NCBI GenBank assembly: GCA_949361645.1
Contig: OX442416.1
Span: 17,426,993 to 17,490,992 of the forward strand
Length of the DNA: 64,000 bases
From: Spongilla lacustris
Lineage: Eukaryota > Porifera > Demospongiae > Spongillida > Spongillidae
Direction: 5' to 3'
Part shown: piece by piece, positions 25,216 through 37,620 of the stretch
How positions within the stretch are numbered: position 1 is the first letter of the stretch
How the letters are laid out: the number at the start of each line of letters is the position of its first letter
Translations under genes and position numbers: made by a program
The notes under the pieces: model-generated
Database searches by the model: none
Seen by the model: only the letters and a program-made list of their open reading frames with translations
Told to the model about the DNA's origin: nothing

Positions 25216-27470
25216 GTGAACGGTATGTTTGCAACACACACTAGTGAGACTTCCAATGTTTCCGCTGCACTTAAACTGTACATGTAACCTAGGAATTTTC
25301 GGTTGAATGCGGTTGCTACTTAGCAACATGGAGTACCATGCATAATTCAAAAGTTGCGCAGAGCAAATTTAATAATCCCGGTTTAACAGCAAGACCAATA
25401 CTCGTATCATGGCAAAATGTAAGTTTATTTCGTGATGCATGCATGTTTATTCAACAACAGTTACACAGTGGTTTGAAATCACAGGGGACATTTCGAGTAA
25501 ATAAATATATCCAAAAATATATATATATCCTTGCTTGTAATTAAAATGAGGTAGTGGTAAGTAAATGAAAATAAATTTAATCAAAACAATAAAGTTTTAC
25601 TAACTATATCGCTAACTGTACAGTTTTTCAATAAAAACTAAAATATGCTACAAAAATGTAGCAATTAATTTTTAAAAGTAATCATTCTAGAATAATCGAC
25701 CCCATTAAATCAAGATATTGTGAACATAATAAAATAGTTCGCGAAGAGGTTCCTTCGGCTCATTATAGCCCTACTCCTCTAGAGATCCGAACGTGCAGAC
25801 AACAACAAAGGACAAAAGTGCGCTCTCGTTTCTAACAAAGACTATAAAGACGGCGCATTATAAAGAACACATGACGTGATGTGCTATCTATATCAGACAG
25901 CACGGAGACCCTAGAAAGCCTTCGTTTGAATCGTAGCGTAGTGGCTTAAACAGTTCCAAGTCTCTTAATTGTGGCTATCAATTACCGTTACTAACAGATA
26001 GTTGAGAGTGTAATCATCACCAAACCTTTACGCGGCAAACAGCGGCTAACTTTAACGTGAGGGCAACAATGCAATGTTATATTTCACACTATGCCCGCGC
26101 CTCTCCTCGCCGTAATAAGTAAGGCGGAGAAGAAAATAGGCTTTCAAAGTACATATTTTGCAAAGCAATCTGTCATCAAAATGAAATGCATTTAGAAGTA
26201 GTGAAAATCTTTTAAGGAGCAAAATCCCATCTGTCATCCTGACATAATGCATATGGTTAGTGAAATAGGGTAATTTAGGGAGAAAATTGACAGTAATACA
26301 CTGACCCAGTGTCCTAAACCACTGTGAGTTGTAACTTTTTTACTTTCGACGTATAGACAATACAGCTACTATTTTATGTAATAAATGTCATTAAAAGGCC
26401 TAGATTTAAGAGTTTTTTTCAACGCAAAAAGCGTCGGCTTCTGGGGACCTGAAGGAGCTTACAGCACTCTCTCATACCCTCTAGCTGGGTGGGTGGGGGG
26501 GGGGGGGGGGGGGGCGGCACCGCCATCTGCCCCTCCTAAATTCTTCGATCCGCCCCTGCAGGATTACTGACTAGGAATGCGTAACGTCACACGTGCATTG
26601 TACAAATTAAAATCTTTAATCTGGTCCGCGGCTGTGACGTATGTGGATCCGACGTAGCTGTCTAGATCAGCCTGTCTGAAGGTTCCAGTTGTAAGCAAAA
26701 GGCAAATATTAAAAATTAATTAATTAAATTGATGGATTCTATCATTATTACAAGCGTACATATAAAGCATTTTAAATATACAACCTGTGAATATGTGCAA
26801 TAGCAGTATCGGATTCTTGTCCATCAAAGGAGGGTCTTTCAATACTCAGGGTCCCATTCTGATACAGGCAGATGCTGAAATTACATGCTCAAGTGAACAT
26901 AATAATGTTGTCGGTGAATGGCTGTGGTCAGAAGGTATTTTTATGTGCATGGTTTCATTATTTGTTTGATGACTATGCAGCTATGTGTGGTGGGTGGTAT
27001 TCTTTGTTCAGCTATATGCATGCATGCCATCTCCATCCTAAATTGACCCATTTCTATCGATGATCTGCTGTAATGTTTATTTTATTTTATTTTTATTTTT
27101 TTAATGTACTTATTTCAACAACTGCCTGCGTTTTGACGTCTACATGTAGACACCTAATTCTGGTATGTGATCCATCAGTGCAAGGTCAGGTTTGTTGGTT
27201 TATATGTCAGCAAGCATTGCTTCACAGCAATCATACTAATGACTTTTATCCTGTTCCGCTCAGAGATGGGCTTTGATATTCTTCACGCAGTGGTTATGTG
27301 CTCGCTTTTGTTATACAATGTACCACTGGCTCATAGTACCCTCAAATATTTTGCTGCAAAAAGGTCATTTCACCCCAGCAATAGCTTATAACTTCTGCGT
27401 CATTACCTGAAAGTTGAGCTACATTTATTAATACAGTTTTGAAATGACAATACTTCCATGCATGGAGGTT
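25216..27470. other. Intergenic; no gene recognised
   Basis: Upstream flank of the double-Sema gene. It holds a G homopolymer near 26497-26512 and AT-rich stretches. Short frames show no domain or splice pattern. Confidence 0.5.
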
Positions 27471-27472
27471 TG

Positions 27473-27984
27473 TATAAAAGACCACCATTTTTTTTTTGTC
27501 TCAAGGATGCCTAGAATGCAGCATAACAAGCTAGGGGGAGCTAACAGCAGGAAGAAGGTGCAGTCAGCTTTGGAATGACAAAAAGGTAGCAAAGGTTAAT
27601 AATTAGGAGTGCATCACAAGTAAACATATCATTTGTGTATTCATTTGTTATTAGGCCTCACCCTGGCATACATTTGATTAATTGTACTTTTTGTGCCATT
27701 AAACAGACCTTGCAGCTGCCAGCAATACTGACCAGTCTATATGGTGCTATTTGTTACTAGCCATATATGTGTCAAAATGTGTGTCATCAATAGCTTAGGT
27801 TATGGAGAAAACCAAGTTACCCCAAGTGATAAGCCTTATATGTTTACTTGTGATGCACTCCTAAAAACCCTACTATTTTGCCATTCCAAAGCTGACTGCA
27901 CCTTCATCCTGCTGTTAGCTCCCCCTAGCTTGCTATGCTGCATTCTAGGCATCCTTGAGACCAACAAAATGGGGGTCTTATATA
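27473..27984. mobile_element. Long-TIR foldback element
   Basis: The left arm (about 27473-27635) is the reverse complement of the right arm (about 27835-27984): GATGCCTAGAATGCAGCATA on the left matches TATGCTGCATTCTAGGCATC on the right, and the ends are TATAAAAGACC and GGTCTTATATA. The central ~200 bp has no open frame of note. It is a non-autonomous DNA transposon by structure, superfamily unknown. Confidence 0.75.
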
Positions 27985-28214
27985 TAGGTAGGAAGTGGCA
28001 ATCTGTCGCCCATAACTGTACATTATTTTATCTAAAGCTGTCCTACTAAGCATAGCACCTTGCATTAGCTCTGACCAGTGTCACACTTATTCAAAGTGTG
28101 TCTCCTCTTTAGCATTTCAGTGGCAATGACACTCCAAATTCAGTTTTAAAGTTTTAATTTATCAAAGAGGTTACAGCTCCTGCATTTAGAAGAAAAAAAA
28201 TTATTATTATTTTT

Positions 28215-28807
28215 ATGGCTCTCAGGGTGTCACATGTCCCCACTGTCCAGCTCATTCTTTGGACCCTTTAGGCCATCATGCTTTGACATGCAAGCATGGG
28301 GGCGATGTGGTCTTTCGTCACAACAGGCTCCGGGATGTATTTGCAGAGTCATGTAGGAGAGCTTGCATAAGTGCTCAGGTGGAGGTTGGGTATGGCTTTA
28401 CATCTGAGGAGCGCCACACGCGACCAGCTGATGTCCTGGCAGCAAACTGGATGATGGGAAAGCCTGCTGCATTTGACTTTACTGTCCCATCACCGCTAAC
28501 CTCAAGTAATTTACCTGAAGCGAGTGTGACAGCAGGGTCTGCAGCCTTTGCAGCAGAGGAGAGAAAGCATAAGGCCAATGACTCCAAATGTGCAGAACTG
28601 TGCATCCCAATAGCTGTGGAAACCTATGGGTGTTGGGGCACTGAAGCAAAGTGGGCAATATCGCAGCTAGCCTCTCGCTTGGCCACACGTCCGAACTGCC
28701 CAAAGTCTGCATCTGTCACAGCCCTATATCAGAGGTTGAGTATGACCCTTGTTAGGGCAAATGTGAGGGCTCTTCTTTCAAGGGCCATCTCAGACGCAGG
28801 CTACTGA
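28215..28807 (+). pseudogene. C-terminal fragment of a reverse-transcriptase-type protein
   Basis: The frame reads TCPHCPAHSLDPLGHHALTC, a Cys-Cys-His-Cys zinc-binding motif, then KHGGDVVFRHNRLRDVF, and ends DAGY stop. Segments of this type (GHHALTCKHGGD) occur at the C-terminal end of reverse-transcriptase-like proteins in invertebrate genomes; I assign it on that recollection. Nothing upstream encodes the polymerase, so it is a 5'-truncated insertion. A second, more diverged copy of its last ~25 codons lies at about 29115-29190 (LVRANARALQSR against LVRANVRALLSR). Confidence 0.55.
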
Positions 28808-28809
28808 TA

Positions 28810-29405
28810 TATTATTTAGTCTAGGTGGTAGGTAATTTAACGTTATGTGCTTGTTTATCTGTATTGTACAAGTTTTTGCAATTATAATTATAATTATTTT
28901 TTGAAATTAAGTTTGGAACAAATCAATAATATTGGTAAATAGTATAGTATACTGTGTCATGGGGCTAATGCTGCATGGAGCAATCTGTGACCCAAGCTGC
29001 AGTGAGATTAAATAGCTTGGTATGTGTCCCCAATGGCTGTAGAGCCTGGGGACAAGAGAGGCACAACATACGTTTTCATGTTTGGCCATGCTTGATGGGA
29101 AGTTAGCACAATTTGCAAACACTGTTCAGCACATATATCAGAATACACTAGTCAGAGCTAATGCAAGGGCCTTACAAAGCAGGATTGCTTCAGGTAAATA
29201 CATTTGAGGTTTTGTATTTGTCAAATTGTTTGTATTCTTGATGTTAATCTCCATATTTGTTGTAGATCCAAGACAATATACATATTATATTATACTACTG
29301 TTAGAATTAAAATTATAATGCAAACACATACATTATACTACAGTTCAGCCTCACCTCCCCAATACCACCCATTCTTAATTGCAAGGATGACATTGTACCT
29401 CAAAC
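28810..29405. other. No gene; contains a tail fragment of the RT-type element
   Basis: Apart from the ~75-bp duplicate of the RT-type tail at about 29115-29190 no feature is recognised. Confidence 0.5.
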
Positions 29406-29408
29406 ACA

Positions 29409-29685
29409 AGCATTAGATTTTAGATTGGCTGCACAAACAAGTTTTTAATACACAAGACTGCATTTAGCCAATCTACATGTCAAGCTTAGTTTTTTTTTTT
29501 GCTTCACTGCAATAGGGCCTTCCTGTTATTTTTTTGCACTGATGTAGGATCTCATCGGTGCAATAAAACAACAGGAAGGCCCTATTGCAGTGAAGCAAAA
29601 AACTAAGCTTGACATGTAGATTGGCTAAATGCAGTCTTGTGTATTAAAAATTTGTTTGTGCAGCCAATCTAAAATCTAATGCTTG
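29409..29685. mobile_element. Near-perfect foldback element (~277 bp)
   Basis: The arms mirror each other almost to the centre (about 29548): GCATTAGATTTTAGATTGGC on the left against GCCAATCTAAAATCTAATGC on the right, and CAATAGGGCCTTCCTGTT against AACAGGAAGGCCCTATTG. The loop is under 30 bp. A degraded half-copy is recognisable at about 52767-52830 (AAACTAAGCTTGAAATGTAG). Confidence 0.85.
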
Positions 29686-30366
29686 TTGCAGTTTGTGATG
29701 TGTAAGTCATATTTGTTGTCCAGCTAGGTTTTAGGTCATATTGCATAGGAAAACTGCCGTGGTTAAGTAAGGGAATGCATCATGTTGCATATTCCAAGTC
29801 ATAGTGTGCCAAAATGTGCATGGGTAGATTCTTTTTTAAAATTGTTTTGTGCTACGCGCAGGCATCCAGTACGTCACAGTGCCAAATCAAAATTATCCAC
29901 AGGGTGTATTCAACCCGGTGTACGCGTGTTTTACTGTAGTGGAGGATACGCGGTGTATACTTCGAATGCATAACGAGCGTATCTACTCTGTTACTCTTGC
30001 TATACACAATAGCTGTATAACGCACGATGCACATCGTGTATAACGTGAGTTTACATTCTGCATACACTTGTTATGCACAACGATTGTATAACGCGTGAGA
30101 CATTAAGCGGAAAACGAGTGTACGCATACAGGTGTGAAATATGCGATGATCACTATGAAATCACGTGGATCGATCACGCGGTGGCAGCTGGCAACTTCCA
30201 TTCATTTACAGCGGTCATCAAAGAAGCTAAGATGTCAGTATCGATTCGCTGGACTAGCTGCTAGTGCAATGGACTCATCGAAGTATTTGTACTTGTGTGG
30301 GCCGGTATAATGATTGGTAAGTAAGATAAGATATTGTATATTGACCGTTGTATTTCGTGCTTTGTA

Positions 30367-30624
30367 GCGTGGAAAACTGCGGTATAGAGCTTACACCCGA
30401 TATATAGAAGATATTGCACCGGTAAGACAAAGGTTTGGATCCTTTATTGTTACAGGCTGTTTCACGCATGTGCATGCGCGATTTAATACATCAATGTGTA
30501 TTTGCAGGATGAAATCGTAAGTCATTGCTGCAGAAGGTTTAAACAGCAAACAGTAAGTCGCTTACAGAGTGAAGTTAAACAAACTGCCCCATGCAGCAGC
30601 ATTCACAATCCGCTCTCAGCAAAT
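30367..30624 (+). CDS. Candidate last exons of an unknown small gene
   Basis: After a good acceptor (GTGCTTTGTAG) the frame reads RGKLRYRAYTRYIEDIAP up to a GTAAGA donor. A second segment after TGTATTTGCAG reads DEIVSHCCRRFKQQT and continues through SRLQSEVKQ to a stop near 30624. Both junctions are phase 0 and the composition looks protein-like. I could not find an upstream exon that joins without a stop and do not recognise the protein. It may be a transposon-encoded remnant. Confidence 0.25.
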
Positions 30625-31163
30625 TAAAGAGGACGGACAAAACAGCAAATCAACATGGTATGGCAAGATTTATTTGTATAGGCATGCAGCTACGTTAACA
30701 TCTTTTCTTTCATCTAGCATCTCTGACCGGGGAGCATATACATGTATGAACAACATAAGAGGCGGCGAAGGCAAACATGCAGGAAGCAAGCAGCCAAGCG
30801 GGCACAAAGAGGAGTACAGAAAGAAAAAAAGAAGATACATTTGGCAACGTTCATGCAGCCACTTTGACTGAGCTGGAAAAGACTGAGAACTTCTATCTTT
30901 TATACCTGATTTCATCTGTACTGTATTCGTTTCGATATCACACAAGATAACTTGCAATATTAATAATGGTTATGGGACAATATGCGGTGATAAACGGAAG
31001 GCATGCCTGTGCTCAAGCATTACGGAGTTATACTGGTTGATTATAGCCTGCACTGTACCAAAAAAAGGCTTGTTATCCACCCGTTATATGCGCGTTTACT
31101 CATGGTATCCTCGCGTCATACGCGGTTGTATACATAGTGCTATCCACCAACATTACACCCGAT

Positions 31164-32364
31164 TAGGGTGTGTAACCGGTTATCAGGTTATTCGGGTTAT
31201 TCGGATATTCGCAAAAACCTATCCGTTCGAATAGTAATTTAGCGTTACTCGGAAAAATCGATTATTGGATTTGTTCTATTCGAAATAACCGGTTTGTGAA
31301 TCTCCATTCGGAGGTACTTAGGTATTCGTCATCCGCATCGACAATTCGCCCATTATTCGAATACCTTTTTATGACGATATCCGGATACGCGTTTACGATA
31401 TTACATGTACAATAATTACTTCTAAATAACGTCACTGTTGTTACTATAAATATATACGTGGGGACGAGATCAAATACACGGGCAGTAATTCGAACTACAT
31501 GTAGCCAAAAGAGATCTCCCTCTTCACGTGTCATGACGACGGACAGCTCCAGCTGCAAATCAAAGTCAGTTCGCTTAGTGTATTTCGAACCAGCTGGCTT
31601 CTTGCATCAATCTCTCTGAGCTGATATTGCCGCGATCGTACTAAGGCTTTCTTACCCCGGTAGATATTAGGATTTTCAAAACTCGCGATGGTGAAATGGA
31701 GGCTGCATGGCTGTTGGTGCGTAAACGTCATCTGTGGTTCTATTCTTTTGGCATCAAGTGCGATGTGTACATCTGTAGACTGTAGGTACTGGTAAAGCTC
31801 AGCGTGGCCACGCTAACTTAGGTCGGGACACGCCCAACAAGGTATGTGGTTAGGCCAAGTGATTTAGGCCTATGTAGGTAGCTGTGGTTGTGTGCTGAGT
31901 GCATCTGGTGTGATGTGGGTAGCTGTGGATCCCTGCTGAGGCTACTGATCTGGTGTAATGTGGTTAGTTGTAGTAAGGTGTCTGGTGTGATGGAGGTAGC
32001 TATGGTTGTGTACCTCATGAGGGCATCTGGTGTGATGGGGGTAGGTGTGTTTGTGTGCTGAGGGCATCTGGTGTGATGGGGGTAGGTGTGTTTGTGTGCT
32101 GAGGGTATCTGGTGTGATGTGGGTAGCTGTAGGAGGGTCTCTGGTGTGATGTGTACATTTAGGTGGCTCAATGAGCAGAAAACCTGAATAACCTAGGTAT
32201 TCGGCTGGCAAATTGTCAAAACCTATTCGGAAAAATCGATTTTCTTTTTTCAAGTATTCGGAAAAATCGATTTTCAGATCCAGAAAAACCTGAAAAATCG
32301 ATTAGTGTTTTAAAAGTATTCGGAAAAATCGATTTTCATTATTCAGGGGAGGTTACACACCCTA
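31164..32364. mobile_element. hAT-like non-autonomous element, 1201 bp
   Basis: Perfect 14-bp terminal inverted repeats (TAGGGTGTGTAACC at 31164; its reverse complement ends at 32364) are flanked by the identical 8-bp direct repeat CACCCGAT (31156-31163 and 32365-32372). The 8-bp duplication is the hAT signature. Subterminal CGGAAAAATCGATTTTC motifs recur near both ends. No transposase frame is present, so movement would need an enzyme supplied elsewhere. Confidence 0.9.
31860..32160. repeat. Minisatellite inside the hAT element
   Basis: Five or more imperfect copies of a ~36-41 bp unit containing GGCATCTGGTGTGATGGGGG and TAGGTGTGTTTGTGTGCTGA. The two copies around 32020-32110 are almost identical. 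Confidence 0.8.
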
Positions 32365-32919
32365 CACCCGATCGGATGTCAGTCTCCTTCCACACGTTAT
32401 CCACCGGTGTAAGCAGCATGTTTAGATTCACGTAAAACGCGTGTATACAAGCAGTATACACGCATTATACATAGCTGGAAAACAACGTTTTGGCACTGTG
32501 AGTAATGGGATTTAAATTAACAGTTTGTGGATCCTGTTCAAGCATGAGCTTAGAAAAGCTCTGTGCAAAATGGGGGAAATGTTGTGACCTTCCAGCTGAT
32601 GCTTATCTACATAGACATAAGCCCATGGCTTCACTTGAACTTGAATTCGACTTGAAACATGTGTGAATTGTGTCTGAGATAATATAGTTATATGCATCAC
32701 CAGCTGCAGGGGGAAAAAATAAAAGGTAGAGTCTGATGCATCAAGATCCAGAATCTATCATGTGTTATTTCACTACATCATACCACAATAACAGATGGCA
32801 ATATTATATATCAAATCGATTTGTTAAACATCAAATACAATGGATCAATCATTACAAAACTTTGCATTACATCACCTATTTTAATTCTAACTGCAGAGAA
32901 TACAGTATAGCTTTAGTTC

Positions 32920-35666
32920 CTATATAGCAATGGTGTTTGGAATCTTGCTTGGTAGCAGGTATTCATAGGGGACATCCAGACGTTTGTTTCTTTCATTTAT
33001 TTTGTCTTCAATACTTTTCAAAGTATTCTTGAATTTTGTGACTGCACTTTGAGGTTTCTTCTCACCAAATCTCTCAGCAGAGAAAGTTCCAAGAAAGCTC
33101 TATGAAAAAGAAAATTACTCATTAATCTGTTAGCATAAATGCACGAAGAGAAAAATGTCTGTAGGCATGTGTATGTATGACAAGGGGAATTGCACAATTT
33201 AAACATACCTCATCAGGGCTATACTGAGATAACATGTGTGCAACAGCAATGGCCAGCCCAGCATTGTCAATATCTGGAAGTGCATCCATCACGGTCTTCA
33301 AATTAGCTTTGCCCTTGACAGTGGGTACTGGTAGGCGCAAGCCAGCTGGGCTATTGGGGGAAAAGCTATATATTTCATACTGGCCAAAGTTGACAGCGGC
33401 ATGCTGGGCTGATGCAGTGTAGATAACCAGGGTACACAGCTCAATAAGCTGGGGCAGGGTCTCAATAGCATTTGGGAATCCATGCCCTTGCTGACTTCCG
33501 TGGTGGCCTGGGAAACCATTGGTGTATACGTCCTTGGCAAAGCTCTGAAGCTCTGGGTCATTCTTGACATCACCGTCATTAGTATAGAATCCGTTGAGTA
33601 TGTCACTGACATAGCCTTCAATGGCATTCCAGATCATTAAACCATCATCCCTGTAGTAGTACCCAGGTAGGAGGTTAGGATCATTAACCCCTCTCTCTTG
33701 CACACTGCGTTTTATGTTTGTCCAATGGATGTTGTAAGCCATACCACCTCGGTACATCAGCTGCCTTCGCCCTTCACCTCCTATAGAAAATATTTTATCA
33801 ACGGTGCCACCATCGTTCATCAGCCTTTGTCTGCCCTTGGTGTTGATGGCCATGGTGTACCTGAAGTGAGGCCTGAGGAGCTTATATATGGGATGGGCAT
33901 CTGGGAGGTTACGCATGACACCCATTCCATATACTTCAGTAGCAGCATGGCAGGGCAGGTAGTGAGTAGCTATCTGGTGGTACTAGGGGGAGGCAAAATG
34001 AATCGTCATGCAAGTACTGAGTACAGGTAACTATAAATGATTACCTGGGTACAAGCACTCTGGTAGTATATCTTCGCTAACGTCCAGTCTGCCCAATTAT
34101 CGGAAGGCAGAAATATGGGGTTGTCACTTCCTGGTTGCTGTTTCAGCTGTATTGCAATGGGAACGAGGTTCTTGTTCTTGTTCACATAGAGCATGCAGAT
34201 TGGGGCAGCACAGAACCAGCCAGGCTTGCATGGTAGGCTGTCGAGTATCTTGTAGTCACATATATAGATATTGCCAGCCTGCAAGTGTGAAAAATTATGA
34301 TATGATGCATCATTCTAACATTTCGTAAGAAACTGCTCTACCTGTCTATAAAATGCACTGACACATTTGCAGCATAGACATGGCGGAGTAGGCATTCTCA
34401 ACAAAATATCCGCCTAAAATAACAAATCCTGTACCTTAATTTCCTCTTCGAGGCTCATCCCTCTAACAAGGGACTCATGTACCATTGCACCTGTTACTGC
34501 AAAATTTGATGGCAATGCTACACATTTCTGGATCATGGTTGGATTTACTCCATTAAGGATTTGACGACCAAATTCTTCGTCCCTTGTCCAGCGGGCAAGG
34601 TGATGTGTGACAAATTGTGGAACACCTAACGCACTTGCCAGCTTTTCAAAATCACTTAGTACCTCAATGGATGCTAATTTAGCTATAAGCATCATTTGAC
34701 ATTTTGCTTTTAATCCATTCTCTAAGAAGTCAAATCCCCTCAAAGCTCCAAATTCCTCATCACTTGGAATGTTAGAAACTTGATCATTAATTCCTGATGG
34801 CATTGCGAGATCAGCAAATTGCAACCATTGATACTTCGTCTTCCGCTGCTCCAGCTGTTTCTCTCTCTGAAGTCTTAAAATTACATTCGTTTGAACATCT
34901 CTCATTGTTGCTGTGTAGGAGATATTTATCTCAATCAAAACAATTTGTACATAGCACTAGCACAGTCAAAGAAATCCATGCAAAGATGGTAGTACTACAG
35001 AACTAGACTTCAGCATTACTGTCACCATACTTGTGGTCAATGACATGTGGAATGTACACCAAATTTGGACTTCATAAGGGGTTACTAATTATAATAGCCA
35101 CATGTACTGTGCATGATTCACCATAATTAATAAGAAATACACATGAAGGTTCTTTTGAGTACCAAGTGAGTGATGTGGTTATGGGATTCATAAGGTCACC
35201 ATGCAATATTTTTGTCCTAAGTTAATTGTAACAGAGTAACTATTATAATTATGCCAATTAACAACAAGAATCACTTACTTGTCTTGGAAGTGATGGTCAG
35301 GGAATCTCCATCATTAATCCAATGATAACATGGAAATACTTGCTTTTGCTTATTTTTCAAATTCATGCACTCCACAAAATCCACATACCATGCAGATCCT
35401 GCACTTATCATCCAATTCTGAGGATTTCCCAAAACTACGACCAATAATTCTCCAAGATCATTGTCACATTCGACCACTAGGTCATCATACGATTGAGTAG
35501 CTACGGCAGAGCTGAAATATCCTTGGACTATATTCAACTTTCCAGTAGAAGCCTTGCTACCAATCAATGACATATATACGTCAGAATCTGGTGTCCCAGA
35601 AAACGTCTCCGATCCGGTTACAATGCGGACTCCATAGTAGAAATGGGCAGCTGAAAACAAATTCAT
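32920..35666 (-). CDS. Lipoxygenase, 5-LOX-type animal enzyme (5 exons, 680 aa)
   Basis: Non-heme iron dioxygenase that oxygenates polyunsaturated fatty acids such as arachidonate to hydroperoxides. Exons: 35279-35666, 34435-34910, 34045-34278, 33209-33973, 32920-33099; all junctions GT-AG and in phase, 2043 nt. Residues about 1-115 form the PLAT (C2-like) membrane-binding domain (VRIVTGSETFSGTPDSDVY; FPCYHWI). The catalytic domain has the usual blocks WTRDEEFGRQILNGVNP, NPIFLPSDNWADWTLAKI and HPIYKLLRPHFRYTMAINTK. All five iron ligands are visible: His370 and His375 (THYLPCHAATE), His557 and Asn561 (QHAAVNFGQ) and C-terminal Ile680 (IPNTIAI). The length matches the family's ~670 residues. 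Gly413 (NTKGRQ) occupies the Coffa position. The start ATG at 35666 precedes the first PLAT strand; a TTTTCAG just after it leaves open an upstream first exon. Confidence 0.92.
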
Positions 35667-35774
35667 ATGTCACAACACGCTAACGCGCGCAATTAAGTCA
35701 ACATATAATCGATAATGGGGAGAGCATATACAAATGTAGTGAAGCGACAGTGCTGCATGATATACAGGGTGTTT

Positions 35775-36422
35775 CACAATCAAGGAAAATTAACCATAGA
35801 CAGTTGATAATTTGACAAATGTTGCTAAATGCTCTAATAACGCGGGCTTAGGTGTTGATGTAAACAAACTAAATATTAATTTAAATCAAAGAGGTTAAAA
35901 TTACTGATAGCACTTAATTAGAATTTAGAGGCATCAAAAAGCTCCAAAACTTCCTTGAAGTTTAGTATCAACCTGCCCGAATTTAATAATAAATTCAAAC
36001 CACTAAATCAAGATACAATGGCACCTCAATCAAGTACATTGCGAAAATAAAAAAAATCAAGATTTCAATTTTCTAAACGAAAGTACTTAATTAAATACTG
36101 TTTGCAGCTTTTATCTAACCACCCATCCTACATGTCTTATATGGCAGGCTGAACCTCAACTTAGTTCGAGGCAACGTCACAGCCATCCTCTCCAGATGTT
36201 TTGTCCCTGGCTATTAGCAATACATGTAGTAGGGTGCATTTATTTATCTTACTGTTGTATTGTTTATATATATAATTAATATAAGTATGAAATAATATGA
36301 GTTTTGGGAATTATTTAACCATTCAAGATCATATTGATTTTATTTCACAAGCATGTCTTCTTTTGCTGTTAGAATTTTCAACAATAATTACCAGCTTTTA
36401 TTAACAATTTTCCTTGATTGTG
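35775..36422. mobile_element. Candidate TIR element
   Basis: A perfect 17-bp inverted repeat, CACAATCAAGGAAAATT at 35775 and AATTTTCCTTGATTGTG ending at 36422, encloses about 650 bp of AT-rich noncoding sequence. A clear target duplication was not identified. Confidence 0.6.
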
Positions 36423-36814
36423 TATATCGCGGTATGCGTTATAACTTATCATATTTTTATATCGTGATGTACGATATAAATTAAGTATCTTTAAAAACCC
36501 ACATTGCGTTGTAAATTTGCGCGGATATAAGCGAAGATAAACGAAGTCCGCTGGCCACGGCTTTACACTAATTACTACAGACTGAGATGCCCACATACAA
36601 CACTCATGACTGCCCAATACATTATGCGGAGGTCGGGCTACGCCCAACAAATCTGTATGCTGGCGAGTCGTAACAAAAAACAAAGGATCACACGTCTGAA
36701 CGATGCCTCAAGACAACGCGCCTACTCTCTCAGTATGATCAAACGACGTTGATGTCTTATTCGCGTCCTGAATTTAGGGGTGGGTTTACGTCAGTCATGT
36801 GATATCAAGCGCAG

Positions 36815-36874
36815 TAGTCTCGTCCCCGTACCCACATATATACAGTGAATGTATATCAGGCTGGGACGAGACTA
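36815..36874. mobile_element. Short TAGTCTCG-family element
   Basis: A 60-bp palindromic unit starting TAGTCTCGTCCCCGTACCCA and ending GGCTGGGACGAGACTA. The flanks do not show the family's 9-bp duplication, so this copy is old or rearranged. Confidence 0.6.
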
Positions 36875-37034
36875 TAAATTTGTACATTTTTGCAGGTTTG
36901 TTGGATTAGGACTACATGCAAGCCAGTGATTGCATTCAATCACTATATGCAATCATTATAAGCTGCATTGCCTCATAAAGTAGATAACAGGCTGAAGTAC
37001 AGGGATGTTGTCAAGGACGTTGCTGAAAGGATGC

Positions 37035-37620
37035 TATTGAGACGGTGAAAGCACTTCCTGATAATGTTGTGCACCAAAAGGCGTGCTGCAACTGTGAGGG
37101 AGTGATGGTGTGAGGTGTGGTACTGTGAGGGAGTGTATGGTGAGATCAGGTAGCGTGAGATAGTGATGGTGCAAAGTGGTATTGTGAGTGAGTGAGTGAT
37201 GATGGAATGAGGTGGAGTGAGTGGTAATGTGAAGGAGTGGTGTGGAGGTGGAAATGTGAGGTACTGATGGTGTAAGGCACTTGGTAATGTGATGGAGTGT
37301 GTGGTGGGGTGGTAATGTGATGGAGCAATGGAATGAGTGGTAATGTGAGGTAGTGATGCGGTGAGGTGGTGATGTGATGGAGCAATGGAATGAGTGGTAA
37401 TGTGAGGTAGTGATGCGGTGGGAGGTAGTGATGAGTGAGTGATGGAGTAAGATGTACTGTGATGGAGTGATCATGATGTGGTGAGATGGTACTGTGAGGG
37501 AGTGTGTACCGTGAGGTAGTGATGGAGTAAGGTAGTAGTGTGATGGAGTGATGGGATGAGGTGGTACCATAAGGTTATGATGGGGTAAGATGGTACTGTG
37601 AGGGTACGCATGTTATCTTT
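37035..37620. repeat. Degenerate GTGA-rich minisatellite
   Basis: Imperfect tandem units of roughly 20-35 bp built from GTGATGGAGTGA, GGTGGTACTGTGAGG and similar words. One pair of longer copies (around 37315-37420, GATGGAGCAATGGAATGAGTG) is nearly identical. Open frames on the minus strand (ITPSHYH-like strings) are products of the repeat. Confidence 0.8.

Larger units (their letters stand above)
31048..32500. mobile_element. Older TIR element split by a hAT insertion
   Basis: The left end CACTGTACCAAAAAAAGG and the right end TTTTGGCACTGTG form an imperfect inverted pair. Removing the 1201-bp insertion and one 8-bp duplication leaves an element of about 244 bp. A similar end, CACAGTGCCAAATCAAAATT, appears at about 29876, so a relative probably lies there too. 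Confidence 0.5.

Noticed and set aside
33234..34030. Plus-strand frames across the lipoxygenase exons
   Set aside because: Shadows of the minus-strand coding exons, with no motifs of their own.
37034..37570. Minus-strand 178-codon frame rich in His, Ser, Thr and Pro
   Set aside because: Produced by the GTGA-rich minisatellite; no non-repeat coding part.
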